A DNA stretch of 61,430 nt from Clostridia bacterium (GTDB lineage Bacteria; Bacillota; Clostridia; Acetivibrionales; DSM-2933), in NCBI GenBank assembly GCA_026416815.1, contig JAOAEJ010000029.1, positions 1-61,430 of the forward strand. Direction: 5' to 3'. A model generated the notes under the pieces. It did not search any database, was not told where the DNA came from, and was given only the letters and a program-made list of their open reading frames with translations. Below are positions 34,567-43,375 of the stretch, piece after piece (the stretch's first letter is position 1; each line of letters opens with the position of its first letter). A program made the translations under genes and the position numbers.

Positions 34567-36474
34567 TTACTCCTTCTGCTCTTCAACTAAAAGTGTTGCA
34601 GCAGTAAGGATTTCTTCATTCTTTGCAGTAATTTCCTGGATGGTAGCAGTTATAGCTGAAATATCAATACTGATAGATCCTGCCCGGTCGGCTAGTTCTG
34701 TTGATATATCCGATACTTTGGAGATTACATCCATTAATACCTGCTCATCCTTTTTGGTTGACTGAGCAGCCTGTTTTGCCTGCTCTGCCAATTTTTTAAC
34801 CTCATCTGCTACTACTGAAAACCCACGTCCAGCCTCTCCGGCTCGGGCTGCCTCTATAGCGGCGTTGAGTGATAGTAAGTTTGTTTGTTCGGATATCTGC
34901 ACTATCTCACCGGATACATGATTGAAATTTTCAATACCTTGCTGCATGGCAACTATTCTTTTTTGCAGTTCAGTGGATATCTTTGTGAGAGCGCTAACCG
35001 ATTCACCTATGCTTCCTATACTTTTCGCATTTTCGCTGCTTCCTACAGCTACTTCCTCAATAGCTTTAGTTATATCCGAAACTCTCTGTTGAAGCATATC
35101 GAGCTTGACACTTCTTTGGGTGTTCATTTGCTGTACTTCATCCAATAGCTGCGATATCTCTTTGTTTTTTTGTTCGAATACACTTGTTTCTGCGAACATT
35201 TTCGTATTATAGTCTATACAGTTTTCTATATGGTTAAAATTATTATGGATAGCAAAAGCCATTTCGGAGCAGCGTCCATAGCCACAGGAAAAACAGTTTC
35301 TGTTTCTGGATTCCTCAGTGTATTTGTGCATTCTATTAAAAATTTCATTTAGTGTGCGTTCATCAGGCCTACTGAATTGTGCTACATTATCTATAGAATA
35401 AGATCTTTTAAAATCCCCCAGATTTAGTTTTTTATCAAATAGCTTTAGAAGCTTGTCCGGAGAGGCTTTATATTTGCTGGTTTTAGCAACTCTTAAGTTA
35501 TGTGTAAGTAGTTCTACATCAGTGATATCAAGCTCTTTACAGGTACCGGTGCCGAGGTTGCAGCCTGAAGAGCAATTGAGTATATCAACTAATAGCGGAA
35601 GTTGTTTTCCTGTCTGCTTCCTTTTGGAGTACTCATCAAGATACTCATAAGCCAAATCAGTACCTTCAACTTGCTTTACATATGCTGATTTATTGTAATG
35701 GTGAACGTTTTCTTTTAGTCCTCCGGGAATACTATAAATTTCTCCCAGACTGTAGGCAGGCACATTAAAGTCTGCTCCTGGGAAAGAATTAACATTTATA
35801 CTACCCTTAGTTATATAATCATTAAGACTTTTAAAAGTTACATTAAACTTTATATAGCCATGGGTATTAGAATCCTTTATCTCTGAAACTTTTGCTATAC
35901 ACGGAGACAGAAAGCACAGACTATCAGTAATATTGAGGTATTTTTTCAAGTAAATAGCGGTGCACATCATAGGACTATGTACAGGTGCCAAGTCCTGAAT
36001 AATATCCTGCTTATGCTTTTGAATATAATTCACTACTGCGGGGCATGGCTGGGCAATTATTGAGTTTAGATTGTTTTCTTTTATAGTTTTAAGATAAGCC
36101 CATGTAGTTATATCCGCTCCTAATGAGACATCATATATTTCATTTACTCCAAGAGATTTTAGATATCCGAATATCTTCTTATAATTAGGAAAGTTAGTCT
36201 TAAAGGCTGGTGCCGCAATGACTGATATTTTCTCCCCGCTGAGAAGAGCTTTTAAGAAGCTTTCTGTGTCGTCAACGTAATATCGGGCATTATGGTCGCA
36301 CACATCCAGACATTTACCGCACATAATACACATTTGCTCATTTACGATAGTTTTACTATCCCCATTTTTGATATATGAAGTATTTGCTCCTTTGACAGGG
36401 CAGCAGTAAATACACTTGTTGCAGCCTGTACATTTTTCTTCAATAGTATGGATGGCCGAATTCATATTAGTCAA
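34567..36474 (-). CDS. [FeFe]-hydrogenase-like sensor fused to a chemoreceptor signalling domain
   Basis: A 635-residue soluble fusion. Residues 1-65 hold two 4Fe-4S sets ([12 protein letters not shown] and [12 protein letters not shown]). Residues about 75-370 are the hydrogenase large-subunit C-terminal domain with H-cluster-like motifs [11 protein letters not shown] (L1), [12 protein letters not shown] (L2) and [13 protein letters not shown] (L3). A further [19 protein letters not shown] cluster motif follows at about 393. From about 430 there is a coiled coil and an MCP tip ([20 protein letters not shown]). In L1 the first Cys of TSCCP, the proton-relay residue, is Pro while the cluster-binding Cys remains, as in sensory rather than catalytic hydrogenases. 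There is no membrane span. Likely a cytoplasmic H2 or redox chemoreceptor (inference). Confidence 0.85.
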   Translation of the reverse strand: MTNMNSAIHTIEEKCTGCNKCIYCCPVKGANTSYIKNGDSKTIVNEQMCIMCGKCLDVCDHNARYYVDDTESFLKALLSGEKISVIAAPAFKTNFPNYKKIFGYLKSLGVNEIYDVSLGADITTWAYLKTIKENNLNSIIAQPCPAVVNYIQKHKQDIIQDLAPVHSPMMCTAIYLKKYLNITDSLCFLSPCIAKVSEIKDSNTHGYIKFNVTFKSLNDYITKGSINVNSFPGADFNVPAYSLGEIYSIPGGLKENVHHYNKSAYVKQVEGTDLAYEYLDEYSKRKQTGKQLPLLVDILNCSSGCNLGTGTCKELDITDVELLTHNLRVAKTSKYKASPDKLLKLFDKKLNLGDFKRSYSIDNVAQFSRPDERTLNEIFNRMHKYTEESRNRNCFSCGYGRCSEMAFAIHNNFNHIENCIDYNTKMFAETSVFEQKNKEISQLLDEVQQMNTQRSVKLDMLQQRVSDITKAIEEVAVGSSENAKSIGSIGESVSALTKISTELQKRIVAMQQGIENFNHVSGEIVQISEQTNLLSLNAAIEAARAGEAGRGFSVVADEVKKLAEQAKQAAQSTKKDEQVLMDVISKVSDISTELADRAGSISIDISAITATIQEITAKNEEILTAATLLVEEQKE

Positions 36475-36704
36475 CTCCCCTTAAAATTTTATCACAATAA
36501 AGTAAATAGTTAATAACAATTGCTCTATATTTAAAATATTTCCAAGAACTATTTTATTCTATTTTTTTACGTAATTCAACAGGGGAATTCGACTTTGTAA
36601 TACAAAAAATACGACAAAATGTGACTATTATACAAATAGACAGTTGCCTATGAAAGCTAAGGTAGGGTCAATTATATGGCTAAAATGACCATGAAATTAA
36701 TTTA
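36475..36704. other. Intergenic region upstream of the restriction-modification genes
   Basis: AT-rich DNA between the divergent hydrogenase-like gene and the first methyltransferase. GGTCA at 36666-36670 and TGACC at 36686-36690 form a loose inverted repeat. No gene is supported. Confidence 0.35.
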
Positions 36705-36764
36705 CAAAACATATGTTTTGTGTTATTCTATAATAGTAAAATTTGTACGATGCATAAGATGCAT
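36705..36764 (+). promoter_or_regulatory. Promoter with palindromic operator and direct repeat, methyltransferase operon
   Basis: CAAAACATATGTTTTG at 36705-36720 is a perfect 16-bp palindrome. TATAAT at 36729-36734 is a consensus -10, which places the -35 (AAAACA) inside the palindrome. In the leader GATGCAT occurs twice (36749-36755 and 36758-36764). A protein bound to the palindrome would block this promoter; the HTH at the N-terminus of the first methyltransferase is the obvious candidate for autoregulation (inference). Confidence 0.6.
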
Positions 36765-36786
36765 GAGTTGAGGGGGAGGGATATAG

Positions 36787-38022
36787 TTGAAAGCTTCTAT
36801 GTATACCACAAAGTACATACTGGACGAATTCGGCATAACACGGCAAACGCTTTACAACTGGATTAAAAACAATGAAATATCCCAGCCCGAAACCGACTGG
36901 AGAGGCTGGAGACAGTGGAGTAATAAGAATGTCGGCGAAATAAAAAGGCTTATAGATAATAAAAAAGAGAGTGCTGATAAAGCTAAACAGGCAAATGAAG
37001 ATGAACGAGAGCTGTATATTAATAATAGAAGATATCTTGGCAGTAAGCATAAACTTCTGCCGTTTATTGAGTCAACTATAAATGAAGAGTGCAAAAAATA
37101 TAACTCATTTGCGGATATTTTTGCCGGGACCGGTGTAGTGGGAGGGCACTTTAATACACCTAAAAGGAAGATTATCGTAAATGATCTACTTTACTCAAAT
37201 TATCTTGCCTACCTCACATGGTTTAGTGATATGGAGTATAGTAAAGATAAAATAAATAAATATATTGAGCAGCTAAACAATATCAAGCCCTATAAAGAGA
37301 ATTATGTCTCTGAGAATTTTGGCAATAGCTACTTTAGTTATGAAAATGCCTTGAAAATCGGTGCTGTAAGAGAAGAAATTAAAGGGCTGCAAGATGCGGG
37401 ATTAATAAACGCGAGGGAAAACGCTATTCTGGTTACCTCCCTTATTTATGCAATGGACAAGGTTGCAAATACGTGCGGGCATTACGATGCTTACAGGAGA
37501 AGCATGGATATGCTGCAGCCTTTAAGACTCATTGTACCCCACATATATGACGAAGCTAATAAAAATAATGAAATATATAATACCGATACAAATATACTGG
37601 TAAGAGCGATAAGGCCTGATGTGACATATATTGATCCGCCCTACAACTCAAGGCAGTACAGCGATTCATATCACTTGCTGGAGAATATAGCCACATGGAA
37701 CAAGCCAAAGGTTGAAGGCGTAGCTAAGAAGATGTTGGATCGAAGCCATATAAAAAGCAGCTACTGTACCAGCAGAGCACCTCAAGCTTTTAAGGATCTG
37801 GTTGATAACATTAACTCAAAGTATATAGTAGTATCCTATAATAATATGGCCCAAAAGGGAAATGGAAGGTCAAATGCAAAAATCTCCGATGAAGAGATAC
37901 TGGAAATACTAAAGCTTAGAGGAAGGGTAAAAGTTTTTGATACAGATTTCAAGTACTTTACCGCAGGTAAGACCAATCTTACCGACCACAAAGAGAGGAT
38001 TTTTTTATGCAAATGCAGATGA
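36787..38022 (+). CDS. Adenine-specific DNA methyltransferase with N-terminal HTH (M1, AlwI-like system)
   Basis: A 411-residue protein. Residues about 5-60 are a MerR-like helix-turn-helix (YILDEFGITRQTLYNWIKNN, then GWRQWSNKNVGEIKRL). The rest is a D12/Dam-type N6-adenine methyltransferase: RRYLGSKHKLLPFIES (SAM motif X), NSFADIFAGTGVVGGHF (motif I) and TYIDPPYNSRQYSDSYHLLE (catalytic DPPY, about 283). Start is TTG 36787, six bases after GGGGGAGGG; ATG 36799 is too far from the site. It overlaps the next methyltransferase by 16 bases. Two adenine methyltransferases are expected for a system with an asymmetric site such as GGATC. Confidence 0.88.
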   Translation: MKASMYTTKYILDEFGITRQTLYNWIKNNEISQPETDWRGWRQWSNKNVGEIKRLIDNKKESADKAKQANEDERELYINNRRYLGSKHKLLPFIESTINEECKKYNSFADIFAGTGVVGGHFNTPKRKIIVNDLLYSNYLAYLTWFSDMEYSKDKINKYIEQLNNIKPYKENYVSENFGNSYFSYENALKIGAVREEIKGLQDAGLINARENAILVTSLIYAMDKVANTCGHYDAYRRSMDMLQPLRLIVPHIYDEANKNNEIYNTDTNILVRAIRPDVTYIDPPYNSRQYSDSYHLLENIATWNKPKVEGVAKKMLDRSHIKSSYCTSRAPQAFKDLVDNINSKYIVVSYNNMAQKGNGRSNAKISDEEILEILKLRGRVKVFDTDFKYFTAGKTNLTDHKERIFLCKCR

Positions 38023-38972
38023 GGAAGAAGGACGTGCGCATAGCAAAACAAAAATTTGATAAGGACTGTGCGGTTAAATCGCCCTTAAATTACACCGGCG
38101 GTAAGTTTAAGCTGCTTAACCAGATAGTTCCCCTGCTCCCTAAAAAAATCAATACCTTTGTGGACCTTTTTTGCGGTGGGTGTAATGTGGGAATTAATGT
38201 TGCCAGCAACAATACGCTTTGCGTTGATATTCAGGAGAGTGTTATTTCATTGATGAATATGTTCAAAAGGTTGGAGACGGAATATATTATCAAGGGAATA
38301 GAGGAGATCATAGAGAAATATGACTTATCTATGACTTCAGTACATGGGTATAAGCATTATGATTGCAATAGCGGTGACGGTCTGAGTAAAGTCAATAAAG
38401 AAAAATTTGAGGTGTTAAGAAAAGAGTTTAACGAGTGTAAATTAAAGGATGACTACTATTACCTTTTGTTCTATACCATTATAGTATATGGCTTCAACAA
38501 CCAGATAAGGTTCAACAGTAAAGGTGAATTTAATATTCCTGTAGGCAAAAGGGATTTTAACAACAAGATAAAGAGTAACCTCACAAGCTTTATAGATAGG
38601 ATACACAGTACGGATATTGAGTTTATAAATAATGATTTTAGAAACCTGGATATAGATAGATTAACTAATGAGGATTTTGTTTATGCAGATCCGCCATATC
38701 TTATAACCTGTGCTACATACAACGAACAGGACCGATGGACCGAGAAGGACGAGACAGACCTATTCTGTTTGTTGGATAACCTAAATTCACGTAATATAAG
38801 GTTTGCTCTATCCAACGTACTCAAAAGTGCAGGAAAAGAGAATCATTTGCTCAGAGACTGGAGTAAAAAGTACAGGGTACGAAATATGAAATATAATTAT
38901 AAGAATTCCAGCTATCAGAAGAAAGACAGAAGCCAAAACAGCACCATTGAGGTATTGATTACGAACTATTAG
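38007..38972 (+). CDS. Adenine-specific DNA methyltransferase (M2, AlwI-like system)
   Basis: A 321-residue Dam-family N6-adenine methyltransferase: SPLNYTGGKFKLLNQIVPLL (motif X, about 25-44), TFVDLFCGGCNVGINVA (motif I), FNIPVGKRDFNNK, and VYADPPYLITCATYNE (motif IV, about 226). The ATG lies inside the end of M1, after GAGAGGA. It should methylate the other strand of the recognition site. M1 and M2 are only distantly alike, so this is not a recent duplication. Confidence 0.88.
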   Translation: MQMQMRKKDVRIAKQKFDKDCAVKSPLNYTGGKFKLLNQIVPLLPKKINTFVDLFCGGCNVGINVASNNTLCVDIQESVISLMNMFKRLETEYIIKGIEEIIEKYDLSMTSVHGYKHYDCNSGDGLSKVNKEKFEVLRKEFNECKLKDDYYYLLFYTIIVYGFNNQIRFNSKGEFNIPVGKRDFNNKIKSNLTSFIDRIHSTDIEFINNDFRNLDIDRLTNEDFVYADPPYLITCATYNEQDRWTEKDETDLFCLLDNLNSRNIRFALSNVLKSAGKENHLLRDWSKKYRVRNMKYNYKNSSYQKKDRSQNSTIEVLITNY

Positions 38973-39007
38973 GCAAGTGTACGTAGATTCTTAAAAGGAT
39001 GTGATTT

Positions 39008-39973
39008 ATGAACTTATTCCAGCTCGATAGGATACAGTATTCTATTAAACATAATAAATATTTCATATTTGAGTTTTATAAAGTGGAAAGTGTAAATATC
39101 AAGTTAGATTTGTATATGAATTTGGACTGCCTTAAAGAAGCAATGAGTGAGGGTGAATTTAAAAAGTATTCTATCCTCCATAAAATGACCCTTGGGAACC
39201 CTAATGTAATACTTTTCTATATAATTTATAGTGAAGATGATTCCGATTCAAAGGTTGTGTATGAATTTAAGGATAGCTGTATTCCTGAAAAGGTCCAACA
39301 ATTTAATAACCTGCAGGATATATCTCGATGGTTTGTAGCTATGAACAACATAGATGGAGATAGTAAGTCAAAAAAGTTGGGGAGTTGCACTGACGAAGAT
39401 GATGATGAAAGCAAAGATGGAGTACACAGGACCTTAACAGAAGTAGCCGGCGAGGATATTCCCTATGATGATTCAGGCTTGGATATAACGAAAAAAATGC
39501 TCGGGAGCAACACAACCAAGGGATTTGATTTCGATCTGTTTCAATATATCGAGTGCAACAACCAGTTTATAATATATGAGTTTCTAAAAAATAAAACCGA
39601 CTATGTTACTAATTACACTGCCCACCCTATGAGATATAGCTGGACAGGCGGTGTAAGGGACAATAAGCAGAAGTTCGTAAGCTTGTGGAACGCTGCCCAG
39701 ACTTTTAAGGCTAAGTTGTACTTGATAAATTACAGTGATGACTGCAAAGAAGGAATCGGTGTTTCGGAGGTCGTAGACCTGGACATAGACCGGGGCTTTC
39801 GTGAGGAACTGAAGTATAACCTGACCTATGAGGAATTCATAGGTTGGATGAAATACATGAATGACTATGAAAGGAATATAAGGGATTATATGAGAGATTA
39901 TAATTCCAAAAGAAAGCATTTTACCGGGGAGTTTTTTGACGATTGGAAGGGGAATAAAAAGAAGTACAATTGA
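39008..39973 (+). CDS. Unknown protein with two related halves, in restriction-modification operon
   Basis: A 321-residue soluble acidic protein with a clear site (AAAAGGATGTGATTT ATG). I do not recognise the family. The two halves look homologous: N-half IQYSIKHNKYFIFEFYKVES and VILFYIIYSEDDSDSKVVYE match C-half FQYIECNNQFIIYEFLKNK and KLYLINYSDDCKEGIGVSEV, and DISRWFVAMNN matches EFIGWMKYMND. An acidic linker (about residues 125-150, TDEDDDESKDG) joins them. The strand pattern with IYEFLKNK and a later LYLINYSDD could fit a nuclease-like alpha/beta core, but no catalytic set is proven. Position between M2 and the endonuclease suggests a specificity, control or accessory subunit. Confidence 0.7.
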   Translation: MNLFQLDRIQYSIKHNKYFIFEFYKVESVNIKLDLYMNLDCLKEAMSEGEFKKYSILHKMTLGNPNVILFYIIYSEDDSDSKVVYEFKDSCIPEKVQQFNNLQDISRWFVAMNNIDGDSKSKKLGSCTDEDDDESKDGVHRTLTEVAGEDIPYDDSGLDITKKMLGSNTTKGFDFDLFQYIECNNQFIIYEFLKNKTDYVTNYTAHPMRYSWTGGVRDNKQKFVSLWNAAQTFKAKLYLINYSDDCKEGIGVSEVVDLDIDRGFREELKYNLTYEEFIGWMKYMNDYERNIRDYMRDYNSKRKHFTGEFFDDWKGNKKKYN

Positions 39974-39996
39974 TAGTTGGATGTATGGTTAACTGT

Positions 39997-40151
39997 GTGC
40001 AGCGAGAAAATGATTTCCTCCAGATAACTTCAACTTCCCCTTGACTGCCTATTTAGCATTCAGCAGCCGCGGGCACTTTTAGCAGTAAGGTATACTGCAA
40101 AATAACGCACCTCGAATGAAGTTATCTTCCAGAAATTATTTTCTCCCGCAC
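39997..40151. ncRNA. Long imperfect hairpin, candidate structured RNA
   Basis: GTGC (39997-40000) pairs with GCAC (40148-40151), GAGAAAATGATTTC (40004-40017) with GAAATTATTTTCTC (40132-40145, one G-U), and AGATAACTTCA (40022-40032) with TGAAGTTATCT (40117-40127). That is 29 pairs with small internal loops around an 84-base loop that holds GCAG...CTGC. Too long and regular for chance. It could be RNA structure or an inverted-repeat DNA element. It lies in the 492-bp gap between the unknown ORF and the endonuclease. Confidence 0.55.
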
Positions 40152-40200
40152 CTATGGAGCCACATAAACAATAAATAAACCAAAAATAAAGCTCAATAAA

Positions 40201-40392
40201 CGCTACGCAGCTGTACTAAAAAAGGCCCTAGAGCGGCCCCTTGTTCAAGGGAAAAACGCATAGGACGTGCGTTTTAGGCTTCATTGGGCAGGACGCCCAT
40301 TGAAGCCGGTCCTCCTTAAATAGCGAGTGGAGGGGAGCGTCCGAGAGGGGAACCCAGCAAGATGGGTTCCCCTCTCGGGAAGCAGCTTTAGA
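40201..40392 (+). ncRNA. GC-rich multi-hairpin leader of the endonuclease gene
   Basis: A GC-rich block in AT-rich surroundings with five consecutive stems: CCCTTG/CAAGGG (about 40238-40251); AAAACGCA/TGCGTTTT (40253-40275); GGCTTCA-T-TGGGC/GCCCA-T-TGAAGCC (40278-40307); CCTCC/GGAGG (40311-40333); and a perfect 16-pair stem CCGAGAGGGGAACCCA/TGGGTTCCCCTCTCGG (40341-40378). Two loops contain AGGACG. CTAAA (40216-40220) and TTTAG (40387-40391) may close the whole. No T-run follows the last stem, so it is not a simple terminator. The 70 bases after it are almost free of G and unstructured up to GAGGAG. Class not recognised. Confidence 0.6.
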
Positions 40393-40465
40393 CGACAACA
40401 AAGCCTCTTACAAAGACACTCTAACATAAACAAACGTACGAAAAAACACACAGAGGAGAACCACT

Positions 40466-42331
40466 ATGCCTAAGTGCTGGAGCTTAAGCACCACAATACG
40501 AAACCCTGAGAGAAACATCCCTTTCCTCAGGGTACTTTCTGAATTTGAGGGACAAGTATTTGACGAAGACGTCCAAATAGCATTCTTCAAGCGGCTTATA
40601 CAAACCAAGGAGTATAAACCTGAAGGACTACCCCAAAGATTTGTCGAGATGTACGAAGACCCGGAAGAGTTTACCGAAGAGGAACTCAACGATCTCCTAA
40701 GTAACGTACACTACAAAAACAAACAGTACAATGACGACCAGGAAAAAATCTATGCTTTTAGGGGTAGAACCGCAGTAGGTAACCTGAATAAGATGGGTAT
40801 GGTAGTTGCAAGAGGAGCAATAGGTGAAGTGGCAATTACAAAGCTAGGGAAAGAAATACTCTCAGGTGCACCCAATTTTGAGAACATCTTCTTACGCTAT
40901 TGCTTAAAGTGGCAGCTCCAAAACCCTGGGGAGAGGGGCTATAGCAATTTTAACATAATTCCCTTCATAGCTACTCTGCATGTGATAAACAGGGTAAACA
41001 AGCTGTGGAGCAAAATGGGGAACAAACCTGTAGGATTGGCAAAGGATGAATTCTCACTTTTTATCCCTGTTATGACCGACTATAGGAACATAGAGGAAGT
41101 AGTTAGACGAATAATTGACTTCAGAGAGGCATATAGAAGCCGGGACAACAATGAAAGAAAAATTTTTCTCGATAATTGCTTTAGAGAAACTGCCATAAGC
41201 GTTTTTGAACTTCAGGAAGATGGCGAAGTGGAGATAGTCAAAAAAGTAAACAACCTGTATGATTATGGTGATTCTGCGATAAGGTACTTCAGACAGACCA
41301 ACCTGCTTTACTACAGAGGGTCGGGAAGGTATATAGATCTGTCTCCTACTAGAATGGTAGAGATAAATAAGCTGCTGAAAGAATATGATGGAAGTACGCT
41401 TGAGTTCAGTTCGATAGATGACTATATAGAGTATATGGCGGATACGTCACTTCCAGTACTTCCGTGGGAAAACCAAGAGGATTTGACAAACGTATACTTA
41501 AACCTGCTTAGCACTGCTCAGGAGCTAGATAATAGGATAAATAGCAACTATAAGGGGCAAGCACTGCACAGCTTTGATATATCTTTCAAAGAGTTTGACA
41601 GTGTAGGCGAATATAGCAGCGCTATTGAGCAGCTTAGGAGTATAATAAAAACCTTAACGGTAGACTTGTCAATCCTTGAGGAAAGAAGCTTCGGAAATTT
41701 AAATAGATATATGCAGGAACTGGATTCACTTGCTAACAGGAAAAGAAGTATAACAGGGCAAGACCCGCTAAACCTGGAATGGTATACTTGCTTGACCCTT
41801 ATGGCACTAGATGACGCAAAGGAGATAAACCCGCACTACTCGGTAGGGGACGATAATCTCCCTCTGTTTACAGCGCCTGGAAATACGGCAGATATAGAAT
41901 GTTATTATGAAGATTTTAATACCGTATGTGAGGTTACACTGCTGAGGGGAAGAGATCAGTGGTTTAATGAGGGGCAGCCTGTTATGAGGCACTTCAGAGA
42001 TTTTGAAGGAACACAGGTGGATAAGCCGAATTACTGCCTATTCATTGCCCCATTAATACACAGAGATACCCTGAATACATTCTGGTTTAGCATCAAAATG
42101 GGCTTCGAAGGGCATGTACAAAAAATCATTCCCTTAACCATAACACAGTATAATAGGGTTTTGCAAATAGCTCTAGAGAAGAAGGAAAACAACGGAGTGA
42201 GAATTAACAGTAAAAATATAAAAGGGCTTCTGGATATGATATTTGATGATTCAAAAAATTATATGGACTCCACAATCTGGGCGCAAAACATTGACAGCTT
42301 GATTGAGGATTGGGGAAACAAGATTGCATGA
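40466..42331 (+). CDS. AlwI-family type II restriction endonuclease
   Basis: A 621-residue protein. The start KCWSLSTTIRNPERNIPFLR, followed by LSEFEGQVFDEDVQIAF, is the signature N-terminus of the AlwI family. A likely nuclease core lies at about 470-500: NTADIECYYEDFNTVCEVTL then LRGRDQWFNEGQPVMRHFRD, giving an acidic residue and E-x-T instead of the common E-x-K, as in the related BstNBI/PleI group. AlwI cuts next to GGATC, a site needing two adenine methyltransferases; both are encoded upstream. ATG at 40466 follows GAGGAG. Cutting specificity is inferred from family only. Confidence 0.85.
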   Translation: MPKCWSLSTTIRNPERNIPFLRVLSEFEGQVFDEDVQIAFFKRLIQTKEYKPEGLPQRFVEMYEDPEEFTEEELNDLLSNVHYKNKQYNDDQEKIYAFRGRTAVGNLNKMGMVVARGAIGEVAITKLGKEILSGAPNFENIFLRYCLKWQLQNPGERGYSNFNIIPFIATLHVINRVNKLWSKMGNKPVGLAKDEFSLFIPVMTDYRNIEEVVRRIIDFREAYRSRDNNERKIFLDNCFRETAISVFELQEDGEVEIVKKVNNLYDYGDSAIRYFRQTNLLYYRGSGRYIDLSPTRMVEINKLLKEYDGSTLEFSSIDDYIEYMADTSLPVLPWENQEDLTNVYLNLLSTAQELDNRINSNYKGQALHSFDISFKEFDSVGEYSSAIEQLRSIIKTLTVDLSILEERSFGNLNRYMQELDSLANRKRSITGQDPLNLEWYTCLTLMALDDAKEINPHYSVGDDNLPLFTAPGNTADIECYYEDFNTVCEVTLLRGRDQWFNEGQPVMRHFRDFEGTQVDKPNYCLFIAPLIHRDTLNTFWFSIKMGFEGHVQKIIPLTITQYNRVLQIALEKKENNGVRINSKNIKGLLDMIFDDSKNYMDSTIWAQNIDSLIEDWGNKIA

Positions 42332-42341
42332 TAGTAAAAGT

Positions 42342-42387
42342 AAGCCTGCTGTGAGACTCGGTGCATACGAGACTTGCGGCAGGCTTT
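42342..42387. terminator. Terminator after the restriction endonuclease
   Basis: AAGCCTGC at 42342-42349 pairs with GCAGGCTT at 42379-42386, with GACTCG/CGAGAC-like pairing inside. It separates the convergent endonuclease and quinone reductase genes. Confidence 0.7.
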
Positions 42388-42390
42388 TGG

Positions 42391-42972
42391 TTACAGGATA
42401 TTACTCATGATTGTTTTTACTTCTGCCAACATACCTTTTCTTGTACTATCATCTACAAGGGGGACAGCTCCAAAGTATTGGTAACTTACTACCTCAATTC
42501 CACAGAACTCAAAGATTCCCTGAGCAAGTATCTTGTGCATTGTATCTAGCATACCGGCATTCTGGTAAATATCCTTTGCAGTACCTCCGGTATTAAAAAT
42601 TACTGCTTTTTTGCCTGTGAGAAGCTTTTCTATTCCGTTTTGCCCATAGGCATATGCAAAGCCTGTGGAAAATACACGGTCGATATAGCCTTTAAGTATT
42701 GCAGGCATACCTGCCCACCATACAGGGTATACAAAGGTAATCAAATCAGCCCAACGTATATGTTCCTGTTCGGTTTTAATATCCTCGGGTATACGCCCGC
42801 TGCCAAAGTCTTCAAAATCCTGTCCTTTTAAAACAGCGTCAAATTTCAAGGAATATAAATCTCTGACAACAGTTTCATGGCCCTTTTCTTTTGAGACCTC
42901 AAGTATTGTTTCCTTTATAGCATTATTGAAACTTGCAGGGTTTGGATGTGAATAAACAATCAAATGCTTCAT
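42391..42972 (-). CDS. NAD(P)H dehydrogenase (quinone), flavodoxin-fold
   Basis: A 193-residue FMN or FAD oxidoreductase of the NQO/KefF/MdaB group. LIVYSHPNPASFNNAIKE is the phosphate-binding loop, FVYPVWWAGMPAILKGYIDR the flavin and active-site stretch, and AVIFNTGGTAKDIY another family motif. It likely reduces quinones or electrophiles by two electrons in the cytoplasm. ATG at 42972 follows TAGGAGAGT. Confidence 0.88.
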   Translation of the reverse strand: MKHLIVYSHPNPASFNNAIKETILEVSKEKGHETVVRDLYSLKFDAVLKGQDFEDFGSGRIPEDIKTEQEHIRWADLITFVYPVWWAGMPAILKGYIDRVFSTGFAYAYGQNGIEKLLTGKKAVIFNTGGTAKDIYQNAGMLDTMHKILAQGIFEFCGIEVVSYQYFGAVPLVDDSTRKGMLAEVKTIMSNIL

Positions 42973-43193
42973 ATTTTAATACTCTCCTAAAACAAAACTT
43001 CAACTATTATTATTCCACATAACTAAAATGTAATAACACAAGTTTGGAATAACTTGTGGATAAAGATAGTTTAATAAAAATTACTAAGTTTACAGTAAAC
43101 TATCTAAAATATTGCTTTACATAAACTAAGCAAGATTGTTTGCTATGAACTTAACTTAAAGTTAGACAAGCGTCGAGCAAAAGGAGGGAATAT

Positions 43194-43259
43194 ATGGACA
43201 CGTATACTTTTAAGGCGTTGATGCAGACTGCGGGAAAAAGTTTGCCTAGACTTACTTAA
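43194..43259 (+). CDS. Tiny ORF of 21 residues
   Basis: MDTYTFKALMQTAGKSLPRL plus Thr, after a near-perfect AAGGAGGG site five bases upstream of ATG. It may be a leader peptide, or the 5' remnant of a lost gene. The next bases are the DnaA-box cluster. Translation is plausible from the site alone. Confidence 0.35.
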   Translation: MDTYTFKALMQTAGKSLPRLT

Positions 43260-43279
43260 TGTAGAAAAAACTCGGGTTT

Positions 43280-43375
43280 TGTGGATATAAAAACTGTGGA
43301 TAATGTGCATAAGTCTGTGAATAAGTAAATATAGCTTGTCTCAGATGTGGATAAATATGTTGAAAGTGTGAATAG
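43280..43375 (+). promoter_or_regulatory. Cluster of DnaA boxes
   Basis: In 96 bp there are four perfect matches to TGTGNATAA (the complement of TTATNCACA): 43295-43303, 43304-43312, 43316-43324 and 43346-43354, plus two with one mismatch at 43280-43288 and 43367-43375. All share one direction. A further perfect box lies at 43055-43063 and a one-mismatch box in the other direction at 43386-43394. No dnaA or dnaN gene is near, so this is more likely a DnaA-titrating or DnaA-regulated site than oriC. Confidence 0.7.

Noticed and set aside
40201..40392. Group II intron, IS605/TnpB guide RNA or retron RNA
   Set aside because: No reverse transcriptase, TnpB or Y1 transposase gene is adjacent, and no intron domain V was recognised.
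43280..43375. Chromosomal origin oriC
   Set aside because: DnaA boxes are clustered, but dnaA, dnaN, recF, rpmH or gidA are not near, so a DnaA-binding or titration site is more likely.
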